Shown here: one piece after another, positions 7,784 through 15,148 of the stretch | Layout: each line of letters opens with the position of its first letter | Position numbering within the stretch: the stretch's first letter is position 1 | NCBI GenBank assembly: GCA_033856235.1 | Contig: JAWVFI010000032.1 | Span: 1-64,000 of the forward strand | Source of the DNA: DASXRU01 sp033856235 | GTDB taxonomy: Bacteria > Acidobacteriota > Blastocatellia > Pyrinomonadales > Pyrinomonadaceae | Length of the DNA stretch: 64,000 nucleotides | Reading direction: 5' to 3' | Notes under the pieces: model-generated | Told to the model about the DNA's origin: nothing | Seen by the model: the letters and a program-made list of their open reading frames with translations, nothing else | Database searches by the model: none | Program-made: the position numbers and the translations under genes

Positions 7784-8679
7784 CTTCGAATTATCCAGCG
7801 AAACATGTAAGAAACAAGCAAGCCTGCCAACAGTATTCCAAGAAACGATTCAAGAAGGGCTATCCATCTAGCACCGCCAGAGACTACCTGGATAGTCTGG
7901 CTCAGGATCGATGGTCGAAGAGTATTCTGAAGGCTTAGGAGAATGTAGTCTGAAAAAGTTATGCGGGTTTGATCTGTCTTCTTAAGACCAGCCCTGAACA
8001 AGTAGAACAATAATGGAAACACAACAAAGGCCAACAGTGCGTAGTTTACCAAGAGCTTGCTGGCCTTTTCCCCATATCCCCATACGTACCCATTTATCTT
8101 ACTCCCGAACAAGCGAAATCCCGCTCCAATTCTGCCGAGAGTATCGTAGTGTTCCTTGTACCAATCACTTGCGCCAAGCATGGCCGACCTTAGATCTCTT
8201 TCGTGAGCCCTAATCTCCGCCATTCGATACTTTCTTGCCTCCCGTTGAAAGCCTGACTTTGCAGCTTCGATGGCGAGGTTTTTGCAAATCTCCTGCCTAA
8301 GGTTTGGCTCTTGTGGAAGACTAAGCGAGAGTTTCCTGAAACTTATGAAGCAGCCAGCAAATCTCGAGTGTCTGAAGTCGCAGCCGGCAATTGAGACGTT
8401 ACCAAAATCGCAGCTAAGAAACTTGCAGGCTTCGAACTGAACGTCGTCAAGCTCGGTTCGCCGAAAATAACAACCGACAAACACACAATCCTTAAATCGG
8501 CATTTTGATATTTTCGCCCTCAAAAAACTGATATTTGCAAATGTACTGTGTTCGATTTCGTAATCTTCAAGTAACTCTCCGTCGAGTCGTTTGGCCGCAA
8601 ATATGCAGTCTGACACCTTCTTCGATGATGGAAGATCTTCTTGAAGATTCCGACCTATGAGGTAGGCGCTGGAGTTCAT
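7780..8679 (-). CDS. Pentapeptide-repeat protein with two-TM channel-like domain
   Basis: Residues 45-114 form about fourteen pentapeptide repeats with Phe, Leu or Ile at each centre (CRFKD, CVFVG, CYFRR, TELDD, VQFEA, CKFLS, CDFGN), predicting a right-handed quadrilateral beta-helix. A basic linker (REARKYRMAEIRAHERD) and a GYGEK segment follow. Then come TM1 at about 208-231, a pore-helix-like stretch (TFSDYILLSLQNTLRP) and TM2 at about 272-296. The TM-P-TM layout matches Ion_trans_2 channels fused to pentapeptide repeats, but the TVGYGD selectivity filter is absent. It is first in an operon with a nucleotidyltransferase and a small helical protein. It may be a membrane effector or a sensor; this is inference. 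Confidence 0.82.
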   Translation of the reverse strand: MNSSAYLIGRNLQEDLPSSKKVSDCIFAAKRLDGELLEDYEIEHSTFANISFLRAKISKCRFKDCVFVGCYFRRTELDDVQFEACKFLSCDFGNVSIAGCDFRHSRFAGCFISFRKLSLSLPQEPNLRQEICKNLAIEAAKSGFQREARKYRMAEIRAHERDLRSAMLGASDWYKEHYDTLGRIGAGFRLFGSKINGYVWGYGEKASKLLVNYALLAFVVFPLLFYLFRAGLKKTDQTRITFSDYILLSLQNTLRPSILSQTIQVVSGGARWIALLESFLGILLAGLLVSYMFRWIIRR

Positions 8680-8834
8680 ACCATAAGTCTTTCGCTAGAG
8701 TCTTGGCCCCAATCCTAACACCAGTGGCGAGCGAAGCAAACCCATCGGTCGAAACGGCCATTCATGCGGCTGATAGTCTAGTCGTTCGTTTACCGAGTAT
8801 CCGGTCACTAACCCTCCGCGGTCGGAAACTCCAT

Positions 8835-9977
8835 CTACAACAACAATACATCCACCCGGTGCGCATGGACCATCTGTTCGCAGGGCGACCACGCAAAGAC
8901 TGTGAAGCGGCCGTCCTGCGAAGCGACAAGCGCGAGCGCATCATGCTGATCGTAGATGAACTGGGCTGCCGACAAGTGCCGCGTGCCGCCATGTTGCACC
9001 GGAGGAACTACCTGCGCCTGATTGCCGACAATGGCTTCCGTCAGCATCACCTGCTCAGCTGGTTCGCTGCCGGCAGCGCGCCTGATCTTTACCCCAAACG
9101 CCAGTACCTCGTATTGATTGGTGACTACTGTGGCCCCGTCCACTGCGGTCAACCCGGCAACCGCTTCGGTGGCGCTGCGGACCGACAACTGCCACTCGGC
9201 TTCAGCCGCAGCGCTCGGAGTCTCCTGAAGTAAATGGGCCAGCTTTGAAAACGGAGGCGACACTGAGTATGTGACCGGATGCACAATCGATTCGCGCCAC
9301 TTTTCGACTCCCGCGGGTACGATTAGCAGCGTGCCACCGTGGCCGTGCGCGCGCATCGACGCCGCTAACTGCACCAGCACATTCACCGAGTCATCCCAAG
9401 TCGCCGGTGCAGTGAACGAGCTCAGCGACTCGATCAGATCGGGACAGTCAGGGAGACTCGCGCCCTGCTCATCCACGATCTTCACTTGCTCGCCCTTCAG
9501 GACAGCGATATTGGCAAACTTCCCAAAGCCATCAATGCGGCGGTGCTTGATTACCAGCAACCCCGGCTCCACGTCCTCCAGCACAAAGCCGAGGCTGGGA
9601 ACGCTGCGCGTAGCACCCCAGATATGGACTCCGTCGTTGTCTCGCCAAACACCGAGATGAATTCCCGGACGCTCAACTGCCGGAGCTAGTTTTGTCAGAG
9701 TTGCCGGGGTCAGGGGCAAACGATGCTCAAGCATCAATGGTTGGCGCGCCTCTTCAGGCGAAAGAAAGGAAAGCGAGATTTTTGGAAAGCGGCCTTCCTC
9801 CGGGCGGAAGCTGGCCCAGAAAGCTGCGTCAATGATGGTTTCAATGGTGGCCGCATCGGGCGCGTGGGCCAGATCTCGCTCGCCGCGCCGCCGCGCCTCC
9901 GCATGGTGCTGGGCAAAATGTGCGGCGATGGCGGCGGCAGCAGTGCGAGCTGCCTGGTAAGTTGGTTCGCGCGTCAT
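8835..9977 (-). CDS. DisA/DAC-like sensor domain protein (DACNV type)
   Basis: The C-terminal third resembles the diadenylate cyclase fold. AVDGATVV corresponds to the DGA motif, and GGTRHLSAAQFIYDQHDALALVAS to the GTRHRAA motif with its helix and strand. The second catalytic Arg of RHR is replaced (RHL). Families of this kind, labelled DACNV, are annotated as probable sensors rather than cyclases. The N-terminal 250 residues contain a helical segment and a beta-rich domain (IHLGVWRDNDGVHIWG) that probably carries the second sensing element. There is no signal peptide, so it is cytoplasmic. It stands downstream of a repeat-rich gap and is not obviously in an operon, though the low-GC three-gene module lies next to it on the same strand. 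Confidence 0.75.
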   Translation of the reverse strand: MTREPTYQAARTAAAAIAAHFAQHHAEARRRGERDLAHAPDAATIETIIDAAFWASFRPEEGRFPKISLSFLSPEEARQPLMLEHRLPLTPATLTKLAPAVERPGIHLGVWRDNDGVHIWGATRSVPSLGFVLEDVEPGLLVIKHRRIDGFGKFANIAVLKGEQVKIVDEQGASLPDCPDLIESLSSFTAPATWDDSVNVLVQLAASMRAHGHGGTLLIVPAGVEKWRESIVHPVTYSVSPPFSKLAHLLQETPSAAAEAEWQLSVRSATEAVAGLTAVDGATVVTNQYEVLAFGVKIRRAAGSEPAEQVMLTEAIVGNQAQVVPPVQHGGTRHLSAAQFIYDQHDALALVASQDGRFTVFAWSPCEQMVHAHRVDVLLL

Positions 9978-10026
9978 GACTGGTTCCTATCGCGATCAAG
10001 GTTCTGTCGGAAAAAGAAACCAAGGA

Positions 10027-10106
10027 TACAGGTGTATAGAGTTCAAGCTCCAGCTTGCGTGTTTGGGTACTCGCAACCTAAAGGTTGAACTCTGAACGCC
10101 TGGATT
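10027..10106. repeat. Inverted pair of 32-bp units, copy 1 (partner at 37286-37376)
   Basis: The unit CAAGCT-n-AGCTTGAACTCTATAC-n-CCTG occurs in reverse at about 10028-10062 and forward, diverged, at about 10074-10105. Each unit contains its own short palindrome. The same back-to-back pair is found at 37286-37376. Confidence 0.8.
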
Positions 10107-10114
10107 TCACCGAC

Positions 10115-10759
10115 TTACTTGATTGATGACCTTCCTCTTCCGTAGCCGTCGTCTGCAATCTGTCGGGCTTTGGCGTTTGGATTGGGCGTTCCTTTTAGCT
10201 TGATCTCCGCATCAATCTGCTCATAGCCCTTCAGGCCTTTAACGATTAAGGACTCCCCCGTGATTTTGCCGCCGGAGGCGCATTGGTCGTCGCCGGCGTA
10301 TCCGTAAACGCGCATGATCACGGCGAAGGGCTTGGCCTTGCCATTGACGTGGGCCATGCGCCATTCCACTGTTTTCTGTTTCCAATCGACCGCCTGCGTA
10401 GCCAGGGGCAGGCTTTCGTCGCCGCGATCAAGCGTAAACTGCGAGGTGCAGGCCGAGTAATAGATGTAAACATCATAACCGCCGTAGCCTTTGCACCTGG
10501 TCGGTATGTCCGACCCATGCTCTTCCGCTTCCTTTTCCTCTTTCTTTGTCATGCCGCTGCCGCACTTCGTGAGCGCGGTATAGGCGCTTGAGAAATGCGT
10601 TGCGCCCAGTCGGCTTTGGGGAAGGGCCGGTACGGGGCGGCTCGCTGAGACGGCTAATGCCGGCGGCGCTCCATTCGTGGTCGCGACCGAAATCTGATTG
10701 GCGCCGACGAGACCCAAACCGTTCAACATAATCGCAGCTAATAGAAGCAGAATTCTCAT
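10115..10759 (-). CDS. Exported protein of unknown function
   Basis: The protein of 214 residues begins with a signal peptide (MRILLLLAAIMLNGLGLVG). The mature part has four Cys residues (KCGSGM, TRCKGYGGYD, YSACTSQF, DQCASGG) that could form two disulfides, and a lysine-rich tail with a GYGRGRSS end. The YGGYDVYIYYSACTSQF segment and the calculation-like KAKPFAVIMRVYGY strand suggest a compact beta-rich domain. I do not recognise a family. It is followed by the inverted-repeat pair at 10027-10106 and preceded by the large palindrome at 10801-10957. Confidence 0.7.
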   Translation of the reverse strand: MRILLLLAAIMLNGLGLVGANQISVATTNGAPPALAVSASRPVPALPQSRLGATHFSSAYTALTKCGSGMTKKEEKEAEEHGSDIPTRCKGYGGYDVYIYYSACTSQFTLDRGDESLPLATQAVDWKQKTVEWRMAHVNGKAKPFAVIMRVYGYAGDDQCASGGKITGESLIVKGLKGYEQIDAEIKLKGTPNPNAKARQIADDGYGRGRSSIK

Positions 10760-10800
10760 CCTTAAATTTCTCCCTCGTGAATTCGATTTGCGAGGCGATT

Positions 10801-10957
10801 CGCGGCTTGCCGCCGCACAGTGCGGTAAGGCTTTGCCTTACCGATCGAGCGTATCGAATATGTGAGGCTCCGCCTCGGAATTGAGGCGCAGCCTCAACTA
10901 AATTCCATGCCTTCCGGAAAGGCACAGCCTTTCCGCACTGTGCTGCGGCAAGCCGCG
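10801..10957. repeat. 157-bp cloverleaf-like palindrome
   Basis: The outer arms at 10801-10825 and 10933-10957 are reverse complements with one mismatch in 25. Inside are three further hairpins: GGTAAGGCTTTGCCTTACC, TGAGGCTCCGCCTC with TTGAGGCGCAGCCTCA, and GGAAAGGCACAGCCTTTCC. The folded form would be a four-way structure. No reading frame is supported here. Confidence 0.9.
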
Positions 10958-10991
10958 GGAAAGATCCGATTACGACGCGGTTTCGCATCTC

Positions 10992-11501
10992 TCACCCGCG
11001 CTCGACGCTGAATAGCCGCCAATCTCCGGGAACGCCAGCGAGCTGGTGCGTTCCTTTGTCCTCGAACTTGATCCCCGAGCCGGCAACCAGATCCTTGACT
11101 GTGCTGGAAACCAATACCTCATCGGGCGCGGCCTTGTTAGCGACCTGCGCTCCGATTTCGGTCGCGATGCCCCCAACCTTGCCGTCAACCATGTCGCATT
11201 CGCCGGTGTGCAAACCAGTCCGCATACTCACTCCCAACCGCGCAGCGTGTTCGCTGATGGCGCTGGCGCAGCGCACCGCGCGCGCCGGTCCGTCAAAGAT
11301 AGCCAGCGGCCGATCTCCAACCATATCTATCTCGCGGCCGCGGAACGACTCGATCACTTTGCGAACGTGCGCGCGCAGCAGATCGATGAAAGGCTTCCCA
11401 GCCGTGATCGCCCAGTCGCTGCGCGTGTTCCTTTGAACCGACAATGTGCGTGAACAGAACTGTCGCCAACACCCGATCAGGCTCAAGGGTGTGGCGGACA
11501 C
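10992..11501 (-). CDS. Class III cyclase domain, C-terminal part (frameshifted)
   Basis: From about 11412 downward this frame encodes the rest of an adenylate/guanylate cyclase catalytic domain: FRGREIDMVGDRPLAIFDG, RAVRCASAISEHAA, MRTGLHTGECDM, GGIATEIGAQVANKAAPDEV and ending GDWRLFSVERG. It continues the domain begun in the neighbouring frame (VLATVLFTHIVGSKE), so both belong to one gene. The first 30 residues of this nominal frame (MSATPLSLIGCW...) are out-of-frame text. Removing one T from the TTT near 11402 would join the parts as GWEAFIDLLRAH. The second metal Asp region reads GDRPL instead of the usual GDGFL. Confidence 0.8.
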   Translation of the reverse strand: MSATPLSLIGCWRQFCSRTLSVQRNTRSDWAITAGKPFIDLLRAHVRKVIESFRGREIDMVGDRPLAIFDGPARAVRCASAISEHAARLGVSMRTGLHTGECDMVDGKVGGIATEIGAQVANKAAPDEVLVSSTVKDLVAGSGIKFEDKGTHQLAGVPGDWRLFSVERG

Positions 11502-12819
11502 CGGTCAGGAACTCTTCAACTTCATCGAGAATCGCATCCTGGTCGCCGACAAACGGAAGGTGATCGCGGCCCGGCAACTCCACATACTTCGCCCCCGGAA
11601 TTCGTTGCGCCACATAGCGCCCTTCCTCAACCTTCAGACACTGGTCCTCCGTGCGATGAATCACCAGGGTCGGCACGCGAATCGACGGCAGGACCTGGCG
11701 CACATCGATCTCTGCATTCATTTGCGTCAGCGCCAGAGCGGCGCCCGGACTCGCCCCCATGCGCAGGTAAGTGGCCCACCACTGGCGAAATTGCGGATCG
11801 CCGGCGACGCTGGGCGCGCGTTCCTCCAAACCCACGGGACCGCCCCACTGCTCGCGCATCTCTTCGAAAAACTGCTGGCGATGTTCCGGCGTCGGCGCCC
11901 AGGGATAATCGGCGTCGCGTATCCGCTTCGCGTAAGTCCCGATCATCACCAGGGCCAGTGTCTTCTCGGGATAGGTGGCCGCGAAGAGACTGCACATCGG
12001 GCCGCCTTCGGAAACGCCGCACAGCGCGGCGCGCTCGGAGCCCACCGCATCCATTACGGCCCGCACGTCGTCCATCCGTTGCTCCAGCGTCGGCAGCTCG
12101 TTGATGGGAACACGGTCGGATAGTCCGGTGCCCCGCTTGTCAAAAAGGATCAGGCGCGCAAAAGACGCGAGCCGAAGCAGGAAGCGGGCAAAACTCGGCT
12201 CGCGCCAAAAATACTCCAGATGCGATACCCACCCCATCACAAAAACCAGATCGAGCGGGGCGTCGCCAATCACCTGGTAAGCAATGTTCACATCGCCGCT
12301 GCGCGCGTACATCGTTGCCGGCGGGTGTTCAAGTCCAACCAGTGGCGCCACTGATGACGACTCGTTCGAAGGAGCAGTCAGATCAATAAGAGCAGGACCG
12401 CCGTGCTCAGGAGGCACAGCTTCGTCATCGATGTCTTCTTCGATGACAACTCTGGAGCGCGTTCGCTCTCGAATCATCATTTCCGGCTCGCCGCCAAGCT
12501 CATTCACGTCAGCCACAAAACGATAGCCACGTTTGGGGACCGTCTCGATGAACTTCTCCCCACCCGTCCCCAACACTTTCCTGAGCGTCGAGATGTTCTG
12601 CGCCAGGTTGTTCTCTTCGACGAAGCTGTCGGGCCAGACCTGCTTCATCAACTCCTCTTTTTCCAGTACGTGGCCGCTGTTTTCTACCAGAAACAGCAAC
12701 AAATCAAAGGCCTTTGGCGTCAACGGGACAGACCCTTGGGTACCGTGTAACACGCGTTCGGTGACGTCTATCCGAAAGACGCCGAACACGTAAAAGCGCT
12801 GGGACTGGGCTTTCCTCAT
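11293..12819 (-). CDS. Winged-helix / alpha-beta hydrolase / cyclase fusion, N-terminal part
   Basis: The domains come in order. First is an OmpR/CadC-type winged helix (residues 5-105; LTPKAFDLLLFLVEN, NISTLRKVLG, ETVPKRGYRFVA). Then, after an acidic linker, an alpha/beta hydrolase (about 170-430) with DKRGTGLSDR, nucleophile motif GVSEGG and catalytic His in PGRDHLPFVG. Last is the start of a class III cyclase (VLATVLFTHIVGS). The normal FTDIVGS Asp that binds catalytic metal is His here. The frame is then lost at about 11402 and the cyclase continues in another frame (10992-11412). Such HTH-hydrolase-cyclase fusions are known in Acidobacteria. The cyclase is probably inactive or the gene is decaying. 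ATG 12819 is preferred; GTG 12822 is adjacent. Confidence 0.85.
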   Translation of the reverse strand: MRKAQSQRFYVFGVFRIDVTERVLHGTQGSVPLTPKAFDLLLFLVENSGHVLEKEELMKQVWPDSFVEENNLAQNISTLRKVLGTGGEKFIETVPKRGYRFVADVNELGGEPEMMIRERTRSRVVIEEDIDDEAVPPEHGGPALIDLTAPSNESSSVAPLVGLEHPPATMYARSGDVNIAYQVIGDAPLDLVFVMGWVSHLEYFWREPSFARFLLRLASFARLILFDKRGTGLSDRVPINELPTLEQRMDDVRAVMDAVGSERAALCGVSEGGPMCSLFAATYPEKTLALVMIGTYAKRIRDADYPWAPTPEHRQQFFEEMREQWGGPVGLEERAPSVAGDPQFRQWWATYLRMGASPGAALALTQMNAEIDVRQVLPSIRVPTLVIHRTEDQCLKVEEGRYVAQRIPGAKYVELPGRDHLPFVGDQDAILDEVEEFLTGVRHTLEPDRVLATVLFTHIVGSKEHAQRLGDHGWEAFHRSAARARSQSDRVVPRPRDRYGWRSAAGYL

Positions 12820-13012
12820 CACTTTCAGAACTCTTTGAAAAGAATCTCAGCGGAACTTCAGAACTCTCTAAATACGCCGCGTCGTGGGTGCGGGTATCGT
12901 CCCTCGCATAGGCAAAAGCACCGGTTGGTTGCAAGTCCGAACGATCACTAAAGAGGGCGCGCCTATCTTAGTCCGAAACCCGCTAACAGGAAAACAGCAA
13001 GAGACCAGGACG

Positions 13013-13288
13013 ATGCACAGAAGAACCGAAATTACGATCGAAACCGAGCGTCTGTTGGTCGTGAAGCAGCACCAGGAGCGGGCAATTCTATGGTGCAACC
13101 AGTGCGCCGACAATGTCCCGATGCTGCCAATCTATGAAGCGGTTAAGCTCGCCGGATTCCCGGAAGCAGGCCTGCTTCATTTCGTGGTGACCCCGGAAAA
13201 TCAACTTTTCATTTGCTCTCGCTCTTTCGACTTTGAGACGGCGCAAGAAAGCTCTCTAACAGAGCCCGTTAACAACCCAACACTTTGA
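13013..13288 (+). CDS. Small CxxC protein related to excisionase-type HTH
   Basis: ATG 13013 has AGGA four bases upstream of it; the longer frame from 12884 adds sequence that looks non-coding. The 91-residue protein starts MHRRTEITIETERLLVV, has a CNQC pair (WCNQCADNVPM), then an HTH-like helix region (IYEAVKLAGFPEAGLLHFV) and a strand (ENQLFICSRS). Small proteins of this layout, in which a Cys pair precedes a MerR/excisionase-like helix-turn-helix, recur in acidobacterial genomes as I recall them. Its DNA-binding role is inferred. It overlaps nothing, and the next gene begins 20 bases downstream, so the two may be co-transcribed. Confidence 0.72.
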   Translation: MHRRTEITIETERLLVVKQHQERAILWCNQCADNVPMLPIYEAVKLAGFPEAGLLHFVVTPENQLFICSRSFDFETAQESSLTEPVNNPTL

Positions 13289-13308
13289 TTCAAATAAAGG
13301 AGTTCTCG

Positions 13309-13974
13309 ATGAAGACCATAGGCTATGCCGCAATTTTTTCGCTTCTCGTGATGAGTATCGCCACTCCGTGGACGTCCTCAGCTCATCCCAGTGGGCCATC
13401 CGCCAGTGGCAACTACCGCTTTACTTTAGAAGACGACATGGCAAAGACCGTTGAGTTCAGCGCCACCGCTGACGAGCGTGGAACTGCCACGGGTCAATTC
13501 ACTTTTACAGATGAAGCCCGGATTGTAGAGCAGGACGTCAACGGCGCTGGCGACCCAACCGGCGAATCATCCGGATTGACCCTGACGGCTGACCTCGACA
13601 CGCTGACGATCACCGGCAACCGGGCCGTGATGGGCGGAGTTGTCCGGGATTCCAACAACCGGAACTACATCGGCAGATGGGTGCAACTGGTCGTCGAAGA
13701 CAACGGCGATGGCCGGGAAGTTGCCGACAAGCTGAGCTGGTGTTTTTGCCAGCCCGAGCCTGGCGGATGGATACCTGCGGATTCGGAAGTGCCGCATGAC
13801 GACGGCGCCTGGTCACACTGGTGGGTAACCGATCCGGAGCGCCGAGATGATGTGGGCATCCCCTCGCCAAATCTCATTCCCGGCACCAGAAGAGGTTGTC
13901 CGACCATTCCGCTCGCCAACTACATCTTCGACGACGTTAAGAGTGGAGAAGGCCAAATCCAGGTCACGCCGTAA
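13309..13974 (+). CDS. Exported protein of unknown function
   Basis: ATG 13309 follows AAAGGAG with a six-base spacing. A signal peptide (MKTIGYAAIFSLLVMSIATPW) leads into a beta-rich domain. YRFTLEDDMAKTVEFSATAD, GQFTFTDEARI and a long ADLDTLTITGN strand suggest a beta-barrel or sandwich. A C-terminal region is rich in Trp, Pro and Asp, with a CFCQPEPGGW motif and a later single Cys. I do not know the family. It lies just upstream of two beta-helix proteins on the same strand, suggesting a cell-surface context. Confidence 0.7.
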   Translation: MKTIGYAAIFSLLVMSIATPWTSSAHPSGPSASGNYRFTLEDDMAKTVEFSATADERGTATGQFTFTDEARIVEQDVNGAGDPTGESSGLTLTADLDTLTITGNRAVMGGVVRDSNNRNYIGRWVQLVVEDNGDGREVADKLSWCFCQPEPGGWIPADSEVPHDDGAWSHWWVTDPERRDDVGIPSPNLIPGTRRGCPTIPLANYIFDDVKSGEGQIQVTP

Positions 13975-14096
13975 CTCGGATTTCCACGCGCAATATTTCT
14001 CAAACATAGGATGACGGGCCGCCGTGGACCGGAAGGTATCTGGATTCCGCCGCCGCAGCTCACAAACTTCAACAGCAAAGGAAAGAGGAGATCCCA

Positions 14097-15029
14097 ATGA
14101 ATAGGTCTCGATTGATAGTTAAGCTTGCAGCAGTTGCAATAGCCATAGTCGCTTTGGCCGCAGGGGCCCAGGCGCAGGCAACTCGCAGTTTCGTGTCCGG
14201 TGTCGGCAACGACGCCGGCACTTGTAGTCGCACCGATCCCTGCAGGACGCTCAACGGCGCCATCGCCAAGACCGCGCGGGATGGCGAGATCACCACTCTC
14301 GATCCTAACGGCGTGGGCCCGGTGACAATCACCAAATCAATCACCATCAACGGAGGTGGGGGTGGTGCGGGTTACGGTTCCATTATCGGCTCCCTTGCGG
14401 CGGCCATTACCGTGAACATCACCGACGCGGCCGACACACGCAAGGCGGTCCGCATTGATGGCCTCAATCTCAACGGTTCCAGCACCGGACTGAACGGCAT
14501 TAAGTTCACCGCCGGCAACTCACTCCAGGTCGAAAACACAGTTATCGATGGTTTTGCCGGAACCGGCATCGACGTCAACACAACTACCAGCAATCCGGTG
14601 GTCTATCTCCGGAGCGTCACGATTCGGAATTGCGTGAATAGCGGGATACACACTATTGCCGGTGGATCCAACTCAACTTCCATCGACTTCAACGACGTCA
14701 GCGTCACCAAAAGTGGAAACGGCTTCAACGCCCAGAACGGCACGCGCGGGAGCATTCGCGATAGTTTCTTCGGCTTGAACACCACGGGTATCAATACTTC
14801 GCAAATCGGAAGCAACACGGAAGTGAACATCGATGCCAGTGAAATTACCGGGCATGCCACCGGCATTAACACTGGCGCCGGCACGCACGTTCGCATTAGC
14901 AACATGCTTATTACCCAGAACGCCAACGCCCTCGGGTTAGGCGGCCTCGTGGACTCTGGCGGCAACAACACGATTCACGGGAACACCAACAACCAGGCCC
15001 CCAACGGCCAGACCAAGCTACAAAACTGA
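14097..15029 (+). CDS. Secreted right-handed beta-helix protein, paralog 1
   Basis: ATG 14097 is preceded by AAAGAGGAG. A signal peptide (to about AGAQAQA) is followed by the N-cap common to bacterial beta-helix proteins, FVSGVGNDAGTCSRTDPCRT, with two Cys that may pair. The rest consists of parallel beta-helix coils rich in Asn, Gly, Thr and Ile: TITKSITINGG, KAVRIDGLNLNG, LQVENTVIDGFAGTGIDV, LRSVTIRNCVNSGIH. It probably acts outside the cell, perhaps in adhesion or polysaccharide binding; catalytic residues of pectate lyases are not evident. It is a close tandem duplicate of the next gene, 119 bases away. Confidence 0.85.
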   Translation: MNRSRLIVKLAAVAIAIVALAAGAQAQATRSFVSGVGNDAGTCSRTDPCRTLNGAIAKTARDGEITTLDPNGVGPVTITKSITINGGGGGAGYGSIIGSLAAAITVNITDAADTRKAVRIDGLNLNGSSTGLNGIKFTAGNSLQVENTVIDGFAGTGIDVNTTTSNPVVYLRSVTIRNCVNSGIHTIAGGSNSTSIDFNDVSVTKSGNGFNAQNGTRGSIRDSFFGLNTTGINTSQIGSNTEVNIDASEITGHATGINTGAGTHVRISNMLITQNANALGLGGLVDSGGNNTIHGNTNNQAPNGQTKLQN

Positions 15030-15148
15030 ACGCTTCTGAACAGGATGCCATCCTGACACAGAAGCCTGCTGCCGCACTGGCCGGACCTAATCCGTACTCC
15101 AGCGGCGATCAATGCAACTTTCTACTGATAAGACAAAGGAGACTTCAA

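Noticed and set aside
8703..9233. A 176-codon plus-strand frame
   Set aside because: Mostly antisense to the DAC-like gene and without family features.
11446..12123. A 225-codon plus-strand frame
   Set aside because: It is antisense to the hydrolase domain, which has clear catalytic motifs.
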